Assembly (NCBI GenBank): GCA_900473795.1
Contig: UCMT01000008.1
Coordinates: 124,001-188,000, forward strand
Length of the DNA: 64,000 bases
Source of the DNA: Hyphomicrobiales bacterium
Lineage (GTDB): Bacteria > Pseudomonadota > Alphaproteobacteria > Rhizobiales > Rhizobiaceae
Direction of reading: 5' to 3'
The translations under genes and the position numbers were made by a program. Every line of letters begins with the position of its first letter. Positions within the stretch are counted from its first letter, which is position 1. The notes below the pieces were generated by a model that worked only from the letters and a program-made list of their open reading frames with translations, was not told the DNA's origin and searched no databases. Shown here piece by piece: positions 7,697-16,600 of the stretch.

Positions 7697-8695
7697 TTAG
7701 AGAGCAGCCTTGACCTTCTCTGCGACGTCCGGCGCGATCCACTTGCTCCACATGTCAGGATAGTTTTCCAGGAAGTGCTTTGCTGCGTCTTCGTTCGTGC
7801 CCTGGTTTTCATCCATCCAGGCGAGAACCTTGTTGACCGTGCCGTTATCCCACTTGCGGGTCTTGACGTAGTCCATGGTGACGCCGGCCTTCTCGGCGAA
7901 GGCCTTGGTCACGACGGTATAGACATCCGAGGTCGGATAGGAATTGACCTTCGGATTCGGGCAGTCCGGAACTGCGGTGCAGGCATCCCACTCGGCCTTG
8001 TCGTTCTCCACGCCGAAGCTGAGGCGGGTCATCTCGTACTTGCCGAGAATGGCGGTCGGAGCCCAGTAGTAGCCGAGCCAGCCGGCCTTCTTTTCAAAGG
8101 CGTTGGAGATCGACCCGTCGAGGCCGGCCGCAGAACCGGTGTCGATCAGCTCGAAGCCGAGCTTTTCAGCGCCGAGCGCCTTGTAGAGGTTGGCGGAGGA
8201 TACCTGGCAGTTCCAGCCCGACGGGCAGTTGTAGATCGCAGCCTTGGACGGATCCTCAGGCGCCGGGAACAGTTCAGGATGCTTCAGCGCGTCCTGAACC
8301 GTCTTGATGTCGGGGTTCGCATCGGCGATGAACTTCGGGATCCACCAGCCTTCGACGCCACCTTCGCTGAGCAGCGGTGCGGCTTCGATCAGGCGGCCTT
8401 CCTTGATGGCAGCGTCGAGCGGCGTGCGCACGGCATTGACCCACAATTCGGGCGCCATGTCGGGCTGGGCCTTCTCGTTCATCGAGGTGAATGTCGGCAT
8501 GGTGTCGCCGGTGACCAGCGTTACCGTGCAGCCGTAGCCGTTTTCAAGGATGAACTTGTCGACATGCGCAGCAACGCCGGCCGATGCCCAGTTCATTTCT
8601 GCGATGCTGACTTCGCCGCATTCTGCGGCCTGTGCCGAGCCGGCCATAGCGTAAAGGCCAGCGGCGAGAATGGTGGAAGCGAGAAGCTTCTTCAT
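7697..8695 (-). CDS. Quaternary-amine ABC transporter, periplasmic binding protein
   Basis: This 332-residue protein begins with a clear Sec signal peptide (MKKLLASTILAAGLYAMAGSAQA, cleaved near residue 23) and belongs to the OpuAC/ProX-like solute-binding family. Tryptophan-rich segments (EMNWASAG, GYYWAP, EGWWIPKF) are suited to an aromatic cage for a quaternary ammonium group. It differs from the shorter ChoX choline-binding proteins in length and in having four or more cysteines after the signal peptide. With the permease and ATPase downstream it forms a complete importer. The nearby betaine-dependent methyltransferase makes glycine betaine or proline betaine the likeliest ligand, by inference. 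Confidence 0.88.
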   Translation of the reverse strand: MKKLLASTILAAGLYAMAGSAQAAECGEVSIAEMNWASAGVAAHVDKFILENGYGCTVTLVTGDTMPTFTSMNEKAQPDMAPELWVNAVRTPLDAAIKEGRLIEAAPLLSEGGVEGWWIPKFIADANPDIKTVQDALKHPELFPAPEDPSKAAIYNCPSGWNCQVSSANLYKALGAEKLGFELIDTGSAAGLDGSISNAFEKKAGWLGYYWAPTAILGKYEMTRLSFGVENDKAEWDACTAVPDCPNPKVNSYPTSDVYTVVTKAFAEKAGVTMDYVKTRKWDNGTVNKVLAWMDENQGTNEDAAKHFLENYPDMWSKWIAPDVAEKVKAAL

Positions 8696-9383
8696 GTTTA
8701 AGACCTCCCAGTCTTAGTGCAGCCAAAAATCTTTGGGGCGGGCCAGAATACTGCACGTCCTGGGCACCCAAACGTTCAGGTTGAAGCAGGCAGGGGCTTT
8801 CAAGATAGAGGCTGGTTTTTTATCCCCGCTGCGACGGCGTTGGAGTTTTTATCGTCTGACCCGGAACGCGTCCTAGTCATCCCTCTTCTTACCGTTGCGG
8901 CTAGCGTAAGTATTCCTCTTGAGAAATCAACCTCCGCGATCGCCCGTCAAGGTTTTTAACGCGTAGAAATGCATGCATAAGTTGTTGAAATTTAACCAGA
9001 TGGGCAAGATTTTTGTGCAAATGTCGCCGTCTTTGATCGAAAATTAGCACTGCGTCACAAAGCATCTCCGGAGCGCGTTTTATCGCAGACAAATTGTGTT
9101 CCGTATGCGCCGCTGAAAGTTTTTTCGACAGAGTGGAAAAAAATCAAAAAAACCCGGAATTCATCTTTGGTTAAGCTCTCACTAACCATCCGGTAACACT
9201 GTCGGGCTAATTGTTTGCCTGCGGCGGGAGACTTGCCGCCCGGCCGGATCAGGTATTGCGTCCCGGACCGGAGCGTTCTGCGGGGTGTTTGTCGCAGAAG
9301 CCATGCGTATCTTGGCAGGCCGCACAGTTCCGAGAGGGACGGGTGCGGTTTTCGCGTTTTGGGCCCGCGAGGCAATAGCCATG
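8696..9383. other. Intergenic region with no recognised gene
   Basis: This 0.69-kb stretch upstream of the binding-protein gene is more AT-rich than its surroundings, especially 8830-9180, and should hold the promoter of the transporter operon. I found no convincing coding frame, RNA gene or repeat in it. Confidence 0.5.
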
Positions 9384-9418
9384 GAAAAGAAAAAAACCGC
9401 GCCCATGGCTGAGCGCGG
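9384..9418 (-). terminator. Rho-independent terminator after the 47-codon ORF
   Basis: On the minus strand CCGCGC pairs with GCGCGG across a ten-base loop (further partial pairing inside) and is followed by seven T residues and a T-rich tract. It sits 28 bases past the stop of the small ORF, which supports real transcription on this strand. Confidence 0.85.
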
Positions 9419-9446
9419 CTCGAATGGCCTCGGGGGAGGAGAGGGA

Positions 9447-9590
9447 TCAGCCGACGCTGCGCGTGCGAATGAAGCCGAGCGGGCCAAACGGTGCCGGCAT
9501 CACGGCGTTGCGAACGCGCGACTGGCTTTCCGGTGCCTTGGAGTTCCAGGCGATCTGCACGAAATTGGGCTTTGAGAAGATAAACAGCAT
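9447..9590 (-). CDS. Small protein of 47 residues, unknown function
   Basis: ATG 9590 to TGA 9447 encodes a 47-residue peptide beginning MLFIFSKPNFVQIAWNSK and ending GFIRTRSVG. It is supported by a strongly GC-rich third codon position (roughly three quarters or more), unlike the flanking non-coding DNA, and by a strong terminator just downstream. The ribosome-binding sequence is weak (AAGG about 13 bases from the start). It has no cysteines, no signal peptide and only a short hydrophobic N-terminus. I do not recognise the family. It is divergent from cobQ, with 246 bases between the starts. Confidence 0.55.
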   Translation of the reverse strand: MLFIFSKPNFVQIAWNSKAPESQSRVRNAVMPAPFGPLGFIRTRSVG

Positions 9591-9836
9591 CGGCGTTAAG
9601 ACCTTGGGTGCGGAGCGCCAATCGCTCCGTGATTGATGGCGCGGATATACGCCTGTTTCGGCGCGGGGCAACAATCGTTTTCGCCGCGCGATGTCGTTTT
9701 CCGGATAGTGCGGCGGTAAAGCCGCGCAAGACTTGCCGCGATCTGTAACAACGCGTGAACGGGCGGCAGAAAAGACGGCAAAAATGCGGCAAAACATGGC
9801 TTTGCTTGTGGCGGCGGCAGTGCTAGACGAGACCTC

Positions 9837-11291
9837 ATGACAAAGACGATCATGCTTCAGGGAACCGGCTCCGATGTCGGAAAAACGGTACTCGTGGCGG
9901 GCCTGTGCCGCCTCATGGCCAATCGCGGCGTAAAGGTCGCCCCGTTCAAGCCGCAGAACATGTCCAACAACGCCGCCGTTTCGGATGATGGCGGCGAGAT
10001 CGGTCGCGCCCAGTGGCTGCAGTCGATGGCCGCGCGCATTCCCTCCTCGGTGCACATGAACCCGGTTCTTCTCAAACCCCAGTCGGACACGGGCAGCCAG
10101 ATCATCGTCCAGGGCAGGGTGGCAGGGCAGGCGAGAGGACGCGACTATCAGGCCCTGAAGCCGAAGCTGATGACTGCCGTCCTGGAAAGCTTCGAAACGG
10201 TCGCTGCGGGGCGTGATCTTGTTGTCGTCGAAGGGGCGGGATCGCCCGCCGAGATCAATCTGCGCGCCGGCGACATCGCCAATATGGGCTTTGCCACTCG
10301 CGCCAACGTTCCTGTGGTACTTGTCGGTGATATCGACCGTGGTGGTGTGATCGCATCGTTGGTCGGCACCCATACTATCCTGCCGGATGAGGACAGGCGG
10401 ATGATTGCCGGTTACATCATCAACAAGTTCCGGGGCGACGTGTCGCTTTTCGATGATGGGATCAAGGCCGTCCGGGGTTTTACCGGCTGGCCCTGTTTCG
10501 GTGTCGTGCCCTGGTTGAAAAGCGCAGGCCGCCTGCCGGCCGAGGACTCGGTCGTGCTGGAAAGGCTGGCGCGCGGCGGCGGCAAGGCGCTGAAGGTCGC
10601 CGTTCCCGTGCTCTCGCGTATCGCCAATTTCGACGATCTCGACCCGCTGGCCGCAGAACCGGAGGTCGATCTCGTCTTCGTCCGCGCCGGAGAGCCGATC
10701 CCGGCCGACGCAGGTCTAGTGGTCATTCCGGGCTCGAAGGCGACGATTGCTGATCTCGCCGATTTTCGCGCTCAAGGATGGGACCGCGATCTGCTGGCGC
10801 ATGTGCGGCGCGGTGGCCACGTCATCGGTATCTGCGGCGGCTACCAGATGCTCGGAGACCGCGTTACCGATCCGCATGGCATCGAGGGAAATGTGCGCGA
10901 GATCGCGGGGCTGGGCCTTCTGTCCGTCGAAACCGAGATGGCGCCGGAAAAGACGGTGCGCAACAGTAGGGCCCGTTCGGCCGTCTATGATGTGGCGCTG
11001 GAGGGCTACGAAATCCACCTGGGCCGGACGACGGGATCAGATTGTGTTCGTCCGGCTGTGATCATTGACGGCCGGGCGGACGGTGCCGTCTCGGCGGACG
11101 GCAGGGTCAGCGGTACCTACCTGCATGGCCTGTTTACCAGCGACGCCTATCGCGCGGCTCTTCTTAAAAGTTTCGGCATCGAAGGCGGCGGGGAAAACTA
11201 CCGTCAATCCGTCGATCGGGCGCTCGATGATGTCGCAGCGGAACTCGAAGCCGTGCTCGATCCGCGATGGCTGGATTCGCTGATGCCGTGA
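9837..11291 (+). CDS. cobQ: Cobyric acid synthase
   Basis: This 484-residue glutamine-dependent amidotransferase amidates carboxylates b, d, e and g of adenosyl-cobyrinic acid a,c-diamide to give cobyric acid. The N-terminal dethiobiotin-synthetase-like ATPase half has GTGSDVGKTVL and FKPQNMSNN. The C-terminal type I glutaminase half has the nucleophile cysteine in GICGGYQMLG and the catalytic histidine in YLHGLF. Length is normal for CobQ. It is separated from the rest of the cob genes by a cobalamin riboswitch and so has its own promoter. Confidence 0.96.
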   Translation: MTKTIMLQGTGSDVGKTVLVAGLCRLMANRGVKVAPFKPQNMSNNAAVSDDGGEIGRAQWLQSMAARIPSSVHMNPVLLKPQSDTGSQIIVQGRVAGQARGRDYQALKPKLMTAVLESFETVAAGRDLVVVEGAGSPAEINLRAGDIANMGFATRANVPVVLVGDIDRGGVIASLVGTHTILPDEDRRMIAGYIINKFRGDVSLFDDGIKAVRGFTGWPCFGVVPWLKSAGRLPAEDSVVLERLARGGGKALKVAVPVLSRIANFDDLDPLAAEPEVDLVFVRAGEPIPADAGLVVIPGSKATIADLADFRAQGWDRDLLAHVRRGGHVIGICGGYQMLGDRVTDPHGIEGNVREIAGLGLLSVETEMAPEKTVRNSRARSAVYDVALEGYEIHLGRTTGSDCVRPAVIIDGRADGAVSADGRVSGTYLHGLFTSDAYRAALLKSFGIEGGGENYRQSVDRALDDVAAELEAVLDPRWLDSLMP

Positions 11292-11349
11292 CGCAGCCGT
11301 CAGGCGGCGTTTCAATTGACAGGGTCAGGCGGAGCGCCTAATCATCAGC

Positions 11350-11700
11350 CATTGGATGGTTCCCGGGCCGGCGTTTCGGTTCGGGAGTAAATGGGAATGT
11401 GAAGGGATGGACCCAAGCCGGGCATTCTTATCGCAGCCGACCCCGCGACTGTAGAACGGTCAGGGTTCGCCATCCGGGAAAACCGACGTTCCGGACAGGC
11501 TGCGTGGTGCGGCTTGCGGAATGGCTGGTCCAACCGGAAAAGCCACTGGGGTGGCATCATGATCAGCCGGGGCCGGACGCCTCTATGTCTACGAATCGTC
11601 CACCTCTTCGTGATGTCGAAAAACTTCGGGAAGGCGAGGCGGACCCGTTCGGGCCTTTGACGAGGTCCGTGACGCCGTGAGCCAGGAGACCTGCCACCCT
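11350..11700 (+). promoter_or_regulatory. Cobalamin (adenosylcobalamin) riboswitch
   Basis: The conserved blocks occur in the right order: AAATGGGAATGTGAAGG near 11390, GACCCCGCGACTGTAG at 11438-11453, AAGCCACTGGGG near 11543, CGGGAAGGCG near 11630, and the B12 box GCCAGGAGACCTGCC at 11681-11695. It lies in the 563-base gap between cobQ and cobP and should repress the cobP-cobW-cobN-cobO operon when coenzyme B12 is plentiful. The segment between the CCACTGGGG and GGGAAGGCG blocks (about 80 bases) is longer than in compact examples. The 5' boundary is approximate. Confidence 0.93.
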
Positions 11701-11722
11701 CAAGGGCATCGTGCCCGATCCA

Positions 11723-11737
11723 GGGAGAGACACTCCC
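11723..11737 (+). promoter_or_regulatory. Small hairpin covering a possible ribosome-binding site, candidate expression platform
   Basis: GGGAG pairs with CTCCC across a five-base loop (AGACA), immediately downstream of the riboswitch B12 box and two bases before the ATG of the 39-codon ORF. The GGGAGAG half would serve as that ORF's ribosome-binding site, so pairing could hide it. Confidence 0.4.
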
Positions 11738-11738
11738 G

Positions 11739-11858
11739 ATGCCAGCACGGAGGTTGTCATGGCTTTCTCGTCCCGCTCTCGCAGCGGCCATTCTTGCGTT
11801 TCTCGCCTCAACGCCTGCGTATTTCCCGGCGAACATTAAGGCTGGGATCGGCCCATGA
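11739..11858 (+). CDS. Candidate small membrane peptide between the B12 riboswitch and cobP
   Basis: ATG 11739 to TGA 11858 encodes 39 residues ([20 protein letters not shown]...), a basic N-terminus followed by one hydrophobic segment of about 20 residues. GGGAGAG lies 9 bases upstream of the start, and the stop overlaps the cobP ATG (ATGA at 11855-11858), as in a translationally coupled leader. Against it, third codon positions are only about half G/C, below the real genes around it. A competing 26-codon frame starts at ATG 11759 behind GGAGG. No known family is recognised; it could be a riboswitch-controlled leader peptide or a chance frame. Confidence 0.35.
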   Translation: MPARRLSWLSRPALAAAILAFLASTPAYFPANIKAGIGP

Positions 11859-12379
11859 CATCGACGACAGCAGGACCCGTGCTGGTCCTCGGCGGCGCCC
11901 GTTCCGGCAAATCGACATTCGCTGAAAAACTCGTCACCACGTCGGGTCTCGGCATGCATTACGTCGCGACCGGAAGGGCGTGGGACGGCGAGATGCAGGC
12001 AAGGATTGCCGAGCATCGCGACCGGCGGGGTCCGGATTGGCAGACGCATGAGGAGCCGCTCGAACTTGCCGCCTGCCTGAAAGCGATCGACGCGCCCGGC
12101 CGTGTCATCCTGATCGATTGCCTGACCCTCTGGGTCACCAATCTGATGATGGAGGACCGCGACCTGCCGGCGGAATTCCGGAACCTGGCCGCATGGTTGC
12201 CGCAGGCACAGGCGCGGCTGGTGTTCGTTTCGAACGAGGTCGGGCTCGGCATCGTGCCGGAGAACCGCATGGCGCGCGACTTTCGCGACCATGCCGGCCG
12301 ATTGCACCAGCTCATTGCGGAGAAATCCGCGGAAGTCTATTTTATCGCGGCCGGATTGCCGCTGAAAATGAAGGGTTGA
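11855..12379 (+). CDS. cobP: Adenosylcobinamide kinase / adenosylcobinamide-phosphate guanylyltransferase
   Basis: This 174-residue bifunctional enzyme phosphorylates adenosylcobinamide and then transfers GMP to make AdoCbi-GDP in nucleotide-loop assembly. The P-loop GGARSGKST (residues 13-21) and the guanylylation-region histidine in IAEHRDRRG are present, as are the [12 protein letters not shown] and [10 protein letters not shown] motifs of the CobU/CobP family. It is the first standard gene after the cobalamin riboswitch, and cobW follows three bases after its stop. Confidence 0.95.
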   Translation: MTSTTAGPVLVLGGARSGKSTFAEKLVTTSGLGMHYVATGRAWDGEMQARIAEHRDRRGPDWQTHEEPLELAACLKAIDAPGRVILIDCLTLWVTNLMMEDRDLPAEFRNLAAWLPQAQARLVFVSNEVGLGIVPENRMARDFRDHAGRLHQLIAEKSAEVYFIAAGLPLKMKG

Positions 12380-12382
12380 TCC

Positions 12383-13447
12383 ATGACACTCGCAAAAGCC
12401 CCCCACGGCAAGATCCCGGCAACCGTCATTACCGGCTTTCTCGGTGCCGGCAAGACGACGATGATCCGCAATATCCTGGAAAACGCCAACGGCCGGCGCA
12501 TCGCGCTGATCATCAACGAGTTCGGCGATCTCGGCGTTGACGGCGACGTGCTGAAGGGTTGCGGCGCCGAAGCCTGCAGCGAGGACGACATCATCGAGCT
12601 CACCAATGGCTGCATTTGCTGCACCGTCGCCGACGATTTCATCCCGACAATGACGAAGCTGCTCGAGCGCGAGAACCGCCCGGACCACATCGTCATCGAA
12701 ACCTCGGGCCTTGCCCTGCCGCAGCCGTTGATCGCCGCCTTCAACTGGCCGGAAATCCGCAGCGAAGTCACCGTCGATGGCGTCATCACCGTCGTCGACA
12801 GTGCCGCCGTTGCTGCCGGCCGGTTTGCCGATGACCACGACAAGGTCGATGCCCTGCGCGTCGAGGACGACAATCTCGATCATGAAAGCCCCATCGAGGA
12901 ACTGTTCGAGGATCAGCTCACCGCCGCCGACCTCATCGTTCTGAACAAGACCGACCTGCTCGATTCGACCGGCCTTGCCTTCGTCCGCAAGGAAGTTGCC
13001 TCCCGTACCAGCCGCAAGCCGTCGATGATCGAGGCGAAGAACGGCGAGGTTTCGGCCGCCGTGCTGCTCGGCCTCGGCGTCGGTACCGAAAGCGATATCG
13101 CCAACCGCAAGTCCCATCACGAGATGGAGCATGAGAATGGCGAAGAGCACGATCATGACGAGTTCGACAGCTTCGTTGTCGAACTCGACGCGATCGAAAA
13201 CCCCGCCGCTTTTGTCGAAAAACTGAAGACCATCATCGCCGAACACGACGTGCTGCGCCTCAAGGGTTTCGCCGACGTGCCCGGTAAGCCGATGCGCCTC
13301 CTGATCCAGGCCGTTGGCGCCCGCATCGACCAGTATTTCGACCGCGCCTGGGCGCCGGGCGAGACCCGCGGCACCCGCCTCGTCGTCATCGGCCTGCACG
13401 AGATGGACGAAGCCGCCGTCCGCGCCGCCATCGCAGCGGCAGTTTGA
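12383..13447 (+). CDS. cobW: Cobalt-chaperone GTPase of the cobalamin pathway
   Basis: This 354-residue COG0523 GTPase is thought to deliver Co(II) to the CobNST chelatase. It has the P-loop GFLGAGKTT (residues 18-26), the metal-binding CxCC motif in TNGCICCTV, an NKTD guanine-specificity motif, a histidine-rich loop (HHEMEHENGEEHDHDEF) and the C-terminal CobW_C domain. Its place directly between cobP and cobN, under the B12 riboswitch, separates it from the second COG0523 gene at 55.7-56.9 kb, which has a Zur box. Confidence 0.95.
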   Translation: MTLAKAPHGKIPATVITGFLGAGKTTMIRNILENANGRRIALIINEFGDLGVDGDVLKGCGAEACSEDDIIELTNGCICCTVADDFIPTMTKLLERENRPDHIVIETSGLALPQPLIAAFNWPEIRSEVTVDGVITVVDSAAVAAGRFADDHDKVDALRVEDDNLDHESPIEELFEDQLTAADLIVLNKTDLLDSTGLAFVRKEVASRTSRKPSMIEAKNGEVSAAVLLGLGVGTESDIANRKSHHEMEHENGEEHDHDEFDSFVVELDAIENPAAFVEKLKTIIAEHDVLRLKGFADVPGKPMRLLIQAVGARIDQYFDRAWAPGETRGTRLVVIGLHEMDEAAVRAAIAAAV

Positions 13448-13477
13448 GGGTATTTTGACCGGGCGAGCTAATTTCCC

Positions 13478-13640
13478 CTCCCCAACCCCTCCCCACAAGG
13501 GGGAGAGGCTTAGGCTGTGTTTGCCGCGACCGTTTTGCCCCATGGTTGCTTCGCTGGCTCGCTCCCTGAATGAGTTTTTTTGGCTGAGCAGGAAGGCGCG
13601 GCAGATTAGCCCCGCCCCCTTGTGGGGAGGGGTTGGGGAG
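13478..13640. repeat. Palindromic intergenic repeat between cobW and cobN
   Basis: The two outer arms, 13478-13503 and 13615-13640, are exact 26-base reverse complements starting CTCCCCAACCCCTCCCC. Partial complementarity continues inward, leaving a 163-base element that fills most of the cobW-cobN gap. It resembles the RIME-type palindromic elements scattered in rhizobial chromosomes. The outer arms end just 33 bases before the cobN start. Confidence 0.85.
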
Positions 13641-13672
13641 AGGATCTTTCTCTCCGGGAAGCAGGTAATGAC

Positions 13673-16600
13673 ATGCATCTCCTCCTAGCCCAGAAAGGCA
13701 CGATCTCGGACGGCGAGGAAGCGATCGACCTCGGTCAGTCGCCGGCCGATATCCTGTTCCTGTCCGCCGCCGATACCGAGCTTTCGGCCATCGCCGCCGC
13801 GCACCGGATACGGCAAGGCAAATCCAGCCTGCGGGTCGCAAGCCTTCTGACCCTGAAGCACCCGATGTCGGTCGATACCTATGTCGAACGCACGGCACGG
13901 CATGCACGGCTGATCATCGTTCGTCCGCTCGGCGGCGCCAGCTATTTCCAGTATGTCCTGGAGGCGTTGCATGCCGCTGCCGTCACGCAGAAATTCCAGA
14001 TCGCCGTCCTGCCGGGCCATGACAAGCCGGATCCGGGCCTCGAGCCGTTTTCGACGGTTTCCGCCGAAGACCGCAACCGGATGTGGGCCTATTTCACCGA
14101 GGGCGGCGCCGACAATATGATGCGGCTGCTCGCCTATGCCGAGGCGCTGATCGGCGGCACCGAGAAGCCCGAGCCGGCCGCGCCGTTGCTCAAGGCCGGT
14201 GTCTGGTGGCCGGGCGAAGGTGTCATCGGCGTTGAGGCGTGGAAGAAAGCGGTGGGGTTCGGTGTGCGCCCGTTACCCCCCTTTGTCAGCTTTGCTGACA
14301 TCTCCCCCTCAAGGGGGGAGATTGACCCGCGGCAACCGAACCAGCCCAAAGACGGCGCGGAAGGGTTTGAAAGGCGAGAACGTCCCCCAGCGATCTCCCC
14401 CCTTGAGGGGAAGATGCCCGGCAGGGCAGAGGGGGGTAACCCCTCCCTGCACTCGGAAGGCCGGACCTCGGGGCCAATCGTCGCCCTCTGCTTCTACCGC
14501 GCCCTCGTCCAAAGCGGGGAAACCAGGCCGGTGGAAGCCCTGATAGAGGCGCTCGCCGCCGAGGGAATGACCGTTCTGCCGGTCTTCGTTTCGAGCCTCA
14601 AGGACGCCGTGTCCATCGGCACGCTGGAAGCGATCTTTGGCGAGGCGCCGCCGGACGTGGTCATGAATGCCACTGGCTTTGCCGTCTCGGCGCCGGGCGC
14701 CGATCGTCAGCCGACGGTGCTGGAATTCACCGACGCGCCGGTCCTGCAGGTCATCTTCTCAGGCTCGACCCGGAAGGCGTGGGAGGCCTCGCCCCAGGGG
14801 CTGATGGCGCGCGATCTGGCGATGAACGTGGCGCTGCCCGAGGTGGATGGCCGTATCCTGTCACGCGCAGTCTCGTTCAAGGCGGCCGCCGTCTATGATC
14901 CGGATGTCGAGGCGAATATCGTCGGCCATGAGCCTCTCGCCGACCGTATCGCCTTCGCAGTGAAATTGGCGGCCAACTGGGTGAAGCTGCGCAAGACCGC
15001 GCCGCGCGAGCGGCGCGTGGCGATCATCATGGCGAACTATCCGAATCGTGACGGACGGCTCGGCAACGGTGTAGGATTGGATACGCCGGCCGGGACGATC
15101 GAGGTCATGAACGCGATGGCCGCCTCGGGCTACGCGATTGATGATGTCCCGGCTGATGGTGACGCGCTGATCCGGCATCTCATGGATGGGCCGACCAATT
15201 CGGCGCGTGTCGATTGCGATATCCGCGAAACGATTTCGCTGAATCAATACAATGCCTTCTTCGCGTCTCTTCCGGTTCAGATTCAGAATCAGGTCATCGA
15301 CAGATGGGGTGCGCCCGAGGCCGATCCGTTCTTCCGCGATGGCCGGTTCGCCCTGCCGCTTGCCCGCTTCGGCGAGACCCTGGTCGGCATCCAGCCGGCG
15401 CGTGGCTACAATATCGATCCGAAGGAAACCTACCATTCGCCGGACCTCGTGCCACCGCACGGCTATCTCGCCTTCTATGCTTTCCTGCGGCAGGACTACG
15501 GCGCCCACGCCATCATCCATATGGGCAAACACGGCAATCTCGAATGGCTGCCGGGCAAGGCGCTGGCGCTATCCGAGGCCTGCTTTCCCGAAGCCGTCTT
15601 CGGGCCGCTGCCGCATCTCTATCCGTTCATCGTCAACGATCCGGGCGAGGGCACGCAGGCCAAGCGCCGCACCAGCGCCGTGATCATCGACCATCTGACG
15701 CCGCCGCTGACCCGGGCCGAATCCTATGGGCCGCTCAAGGGTCTCGAGGCGCTGGTCGACGAATATTACGACGCGGCCGGCGGCGATCCCCGCCGCCTGC
15801 GATTCTTGAGCAAGCAGATCCTCGATCTCGTGCGCGACATCGGCCTCGATCAGGACGCCGGCATTGCGCGTACGGATGCCGAGGACAAGGCGCTGGAAAA
15901 GCTCGATGCCTATCTCTGCGACCTCAAGGAACTGCAGATCCGCGACGGCCTGCACGTCTTCGGCATTGCGCCCGAAGGCCGGCTTCTGACCGATCTGACG
16001 GTGGCGCTGGCCCGCGTGCCGCGCGGTCAGGGCGAGGGCGGCGATCAGAGCCTGCAACGGGCGATAGCCAAGGATGCGGGGCTGGTCAATGTCGCTGCAC
16101 CCCCCTCTGTCCTGCCGGAGGGGGGTATTCCTTCCTCCTCGACAAGAATAAACGAAAGACACTTCGACCCTCTCGACTGTGTCCTTTCCGACCCCTGGGC
16201 GGGTCCGAAGCCTGGCATGCTGGCTGAGCTCAGCGAGGTGCCGTGGCGCACCGCGGGCGACACGGTCGAGCGCATCGAGATTCTGGCTGCAGCGCTGGTC
16301 TCGGCCGAACTCCATTGCCCGGAAAACTGGACTGCAACGCAAGCGGTCCTGCAGGACATCGAAACGCGCCTGAAACCGTCGATCGTTCAATCCGGCCCCG
16401 CCGAGATCACGGCGCTGATGAGGGGTCTCGACGGCCGCTTCGTTGCGCCCGGTCCTTCCGGTGCGCCGACGCGCGGCCGGCCGGATGTCTTGCCCACAGG
16501 CCGCAATTTCTATTCAGTCGACAGCCGCGCCGTGCCGACGCCGGCGGCGTTCGAGCTCGGCAAGAAGTCTGCCGAGCTCTTGATCCGCCGCTACCTGCAG

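Noticed and set aside
7697-8695. Calling the transporter choXWV
   Set aside because: The binding protein is longer and its sequence does not match what I know of ChoX; the substrate class is clear but not the specific ligand.
9055-9792. 245-codon minus-strand frame in the gap before cobQ
   Set aside because: It overlaps the 47-codon ORF in another frame, is Arg/Ser-rich and crosses the terminator.
11345-13678. 777-codon minus-strand frame opposite the riboswitch, cobP and cobW
   Set aside because: It crosses a structured RNA, two real genes and a repeat; composition is shadow-like.
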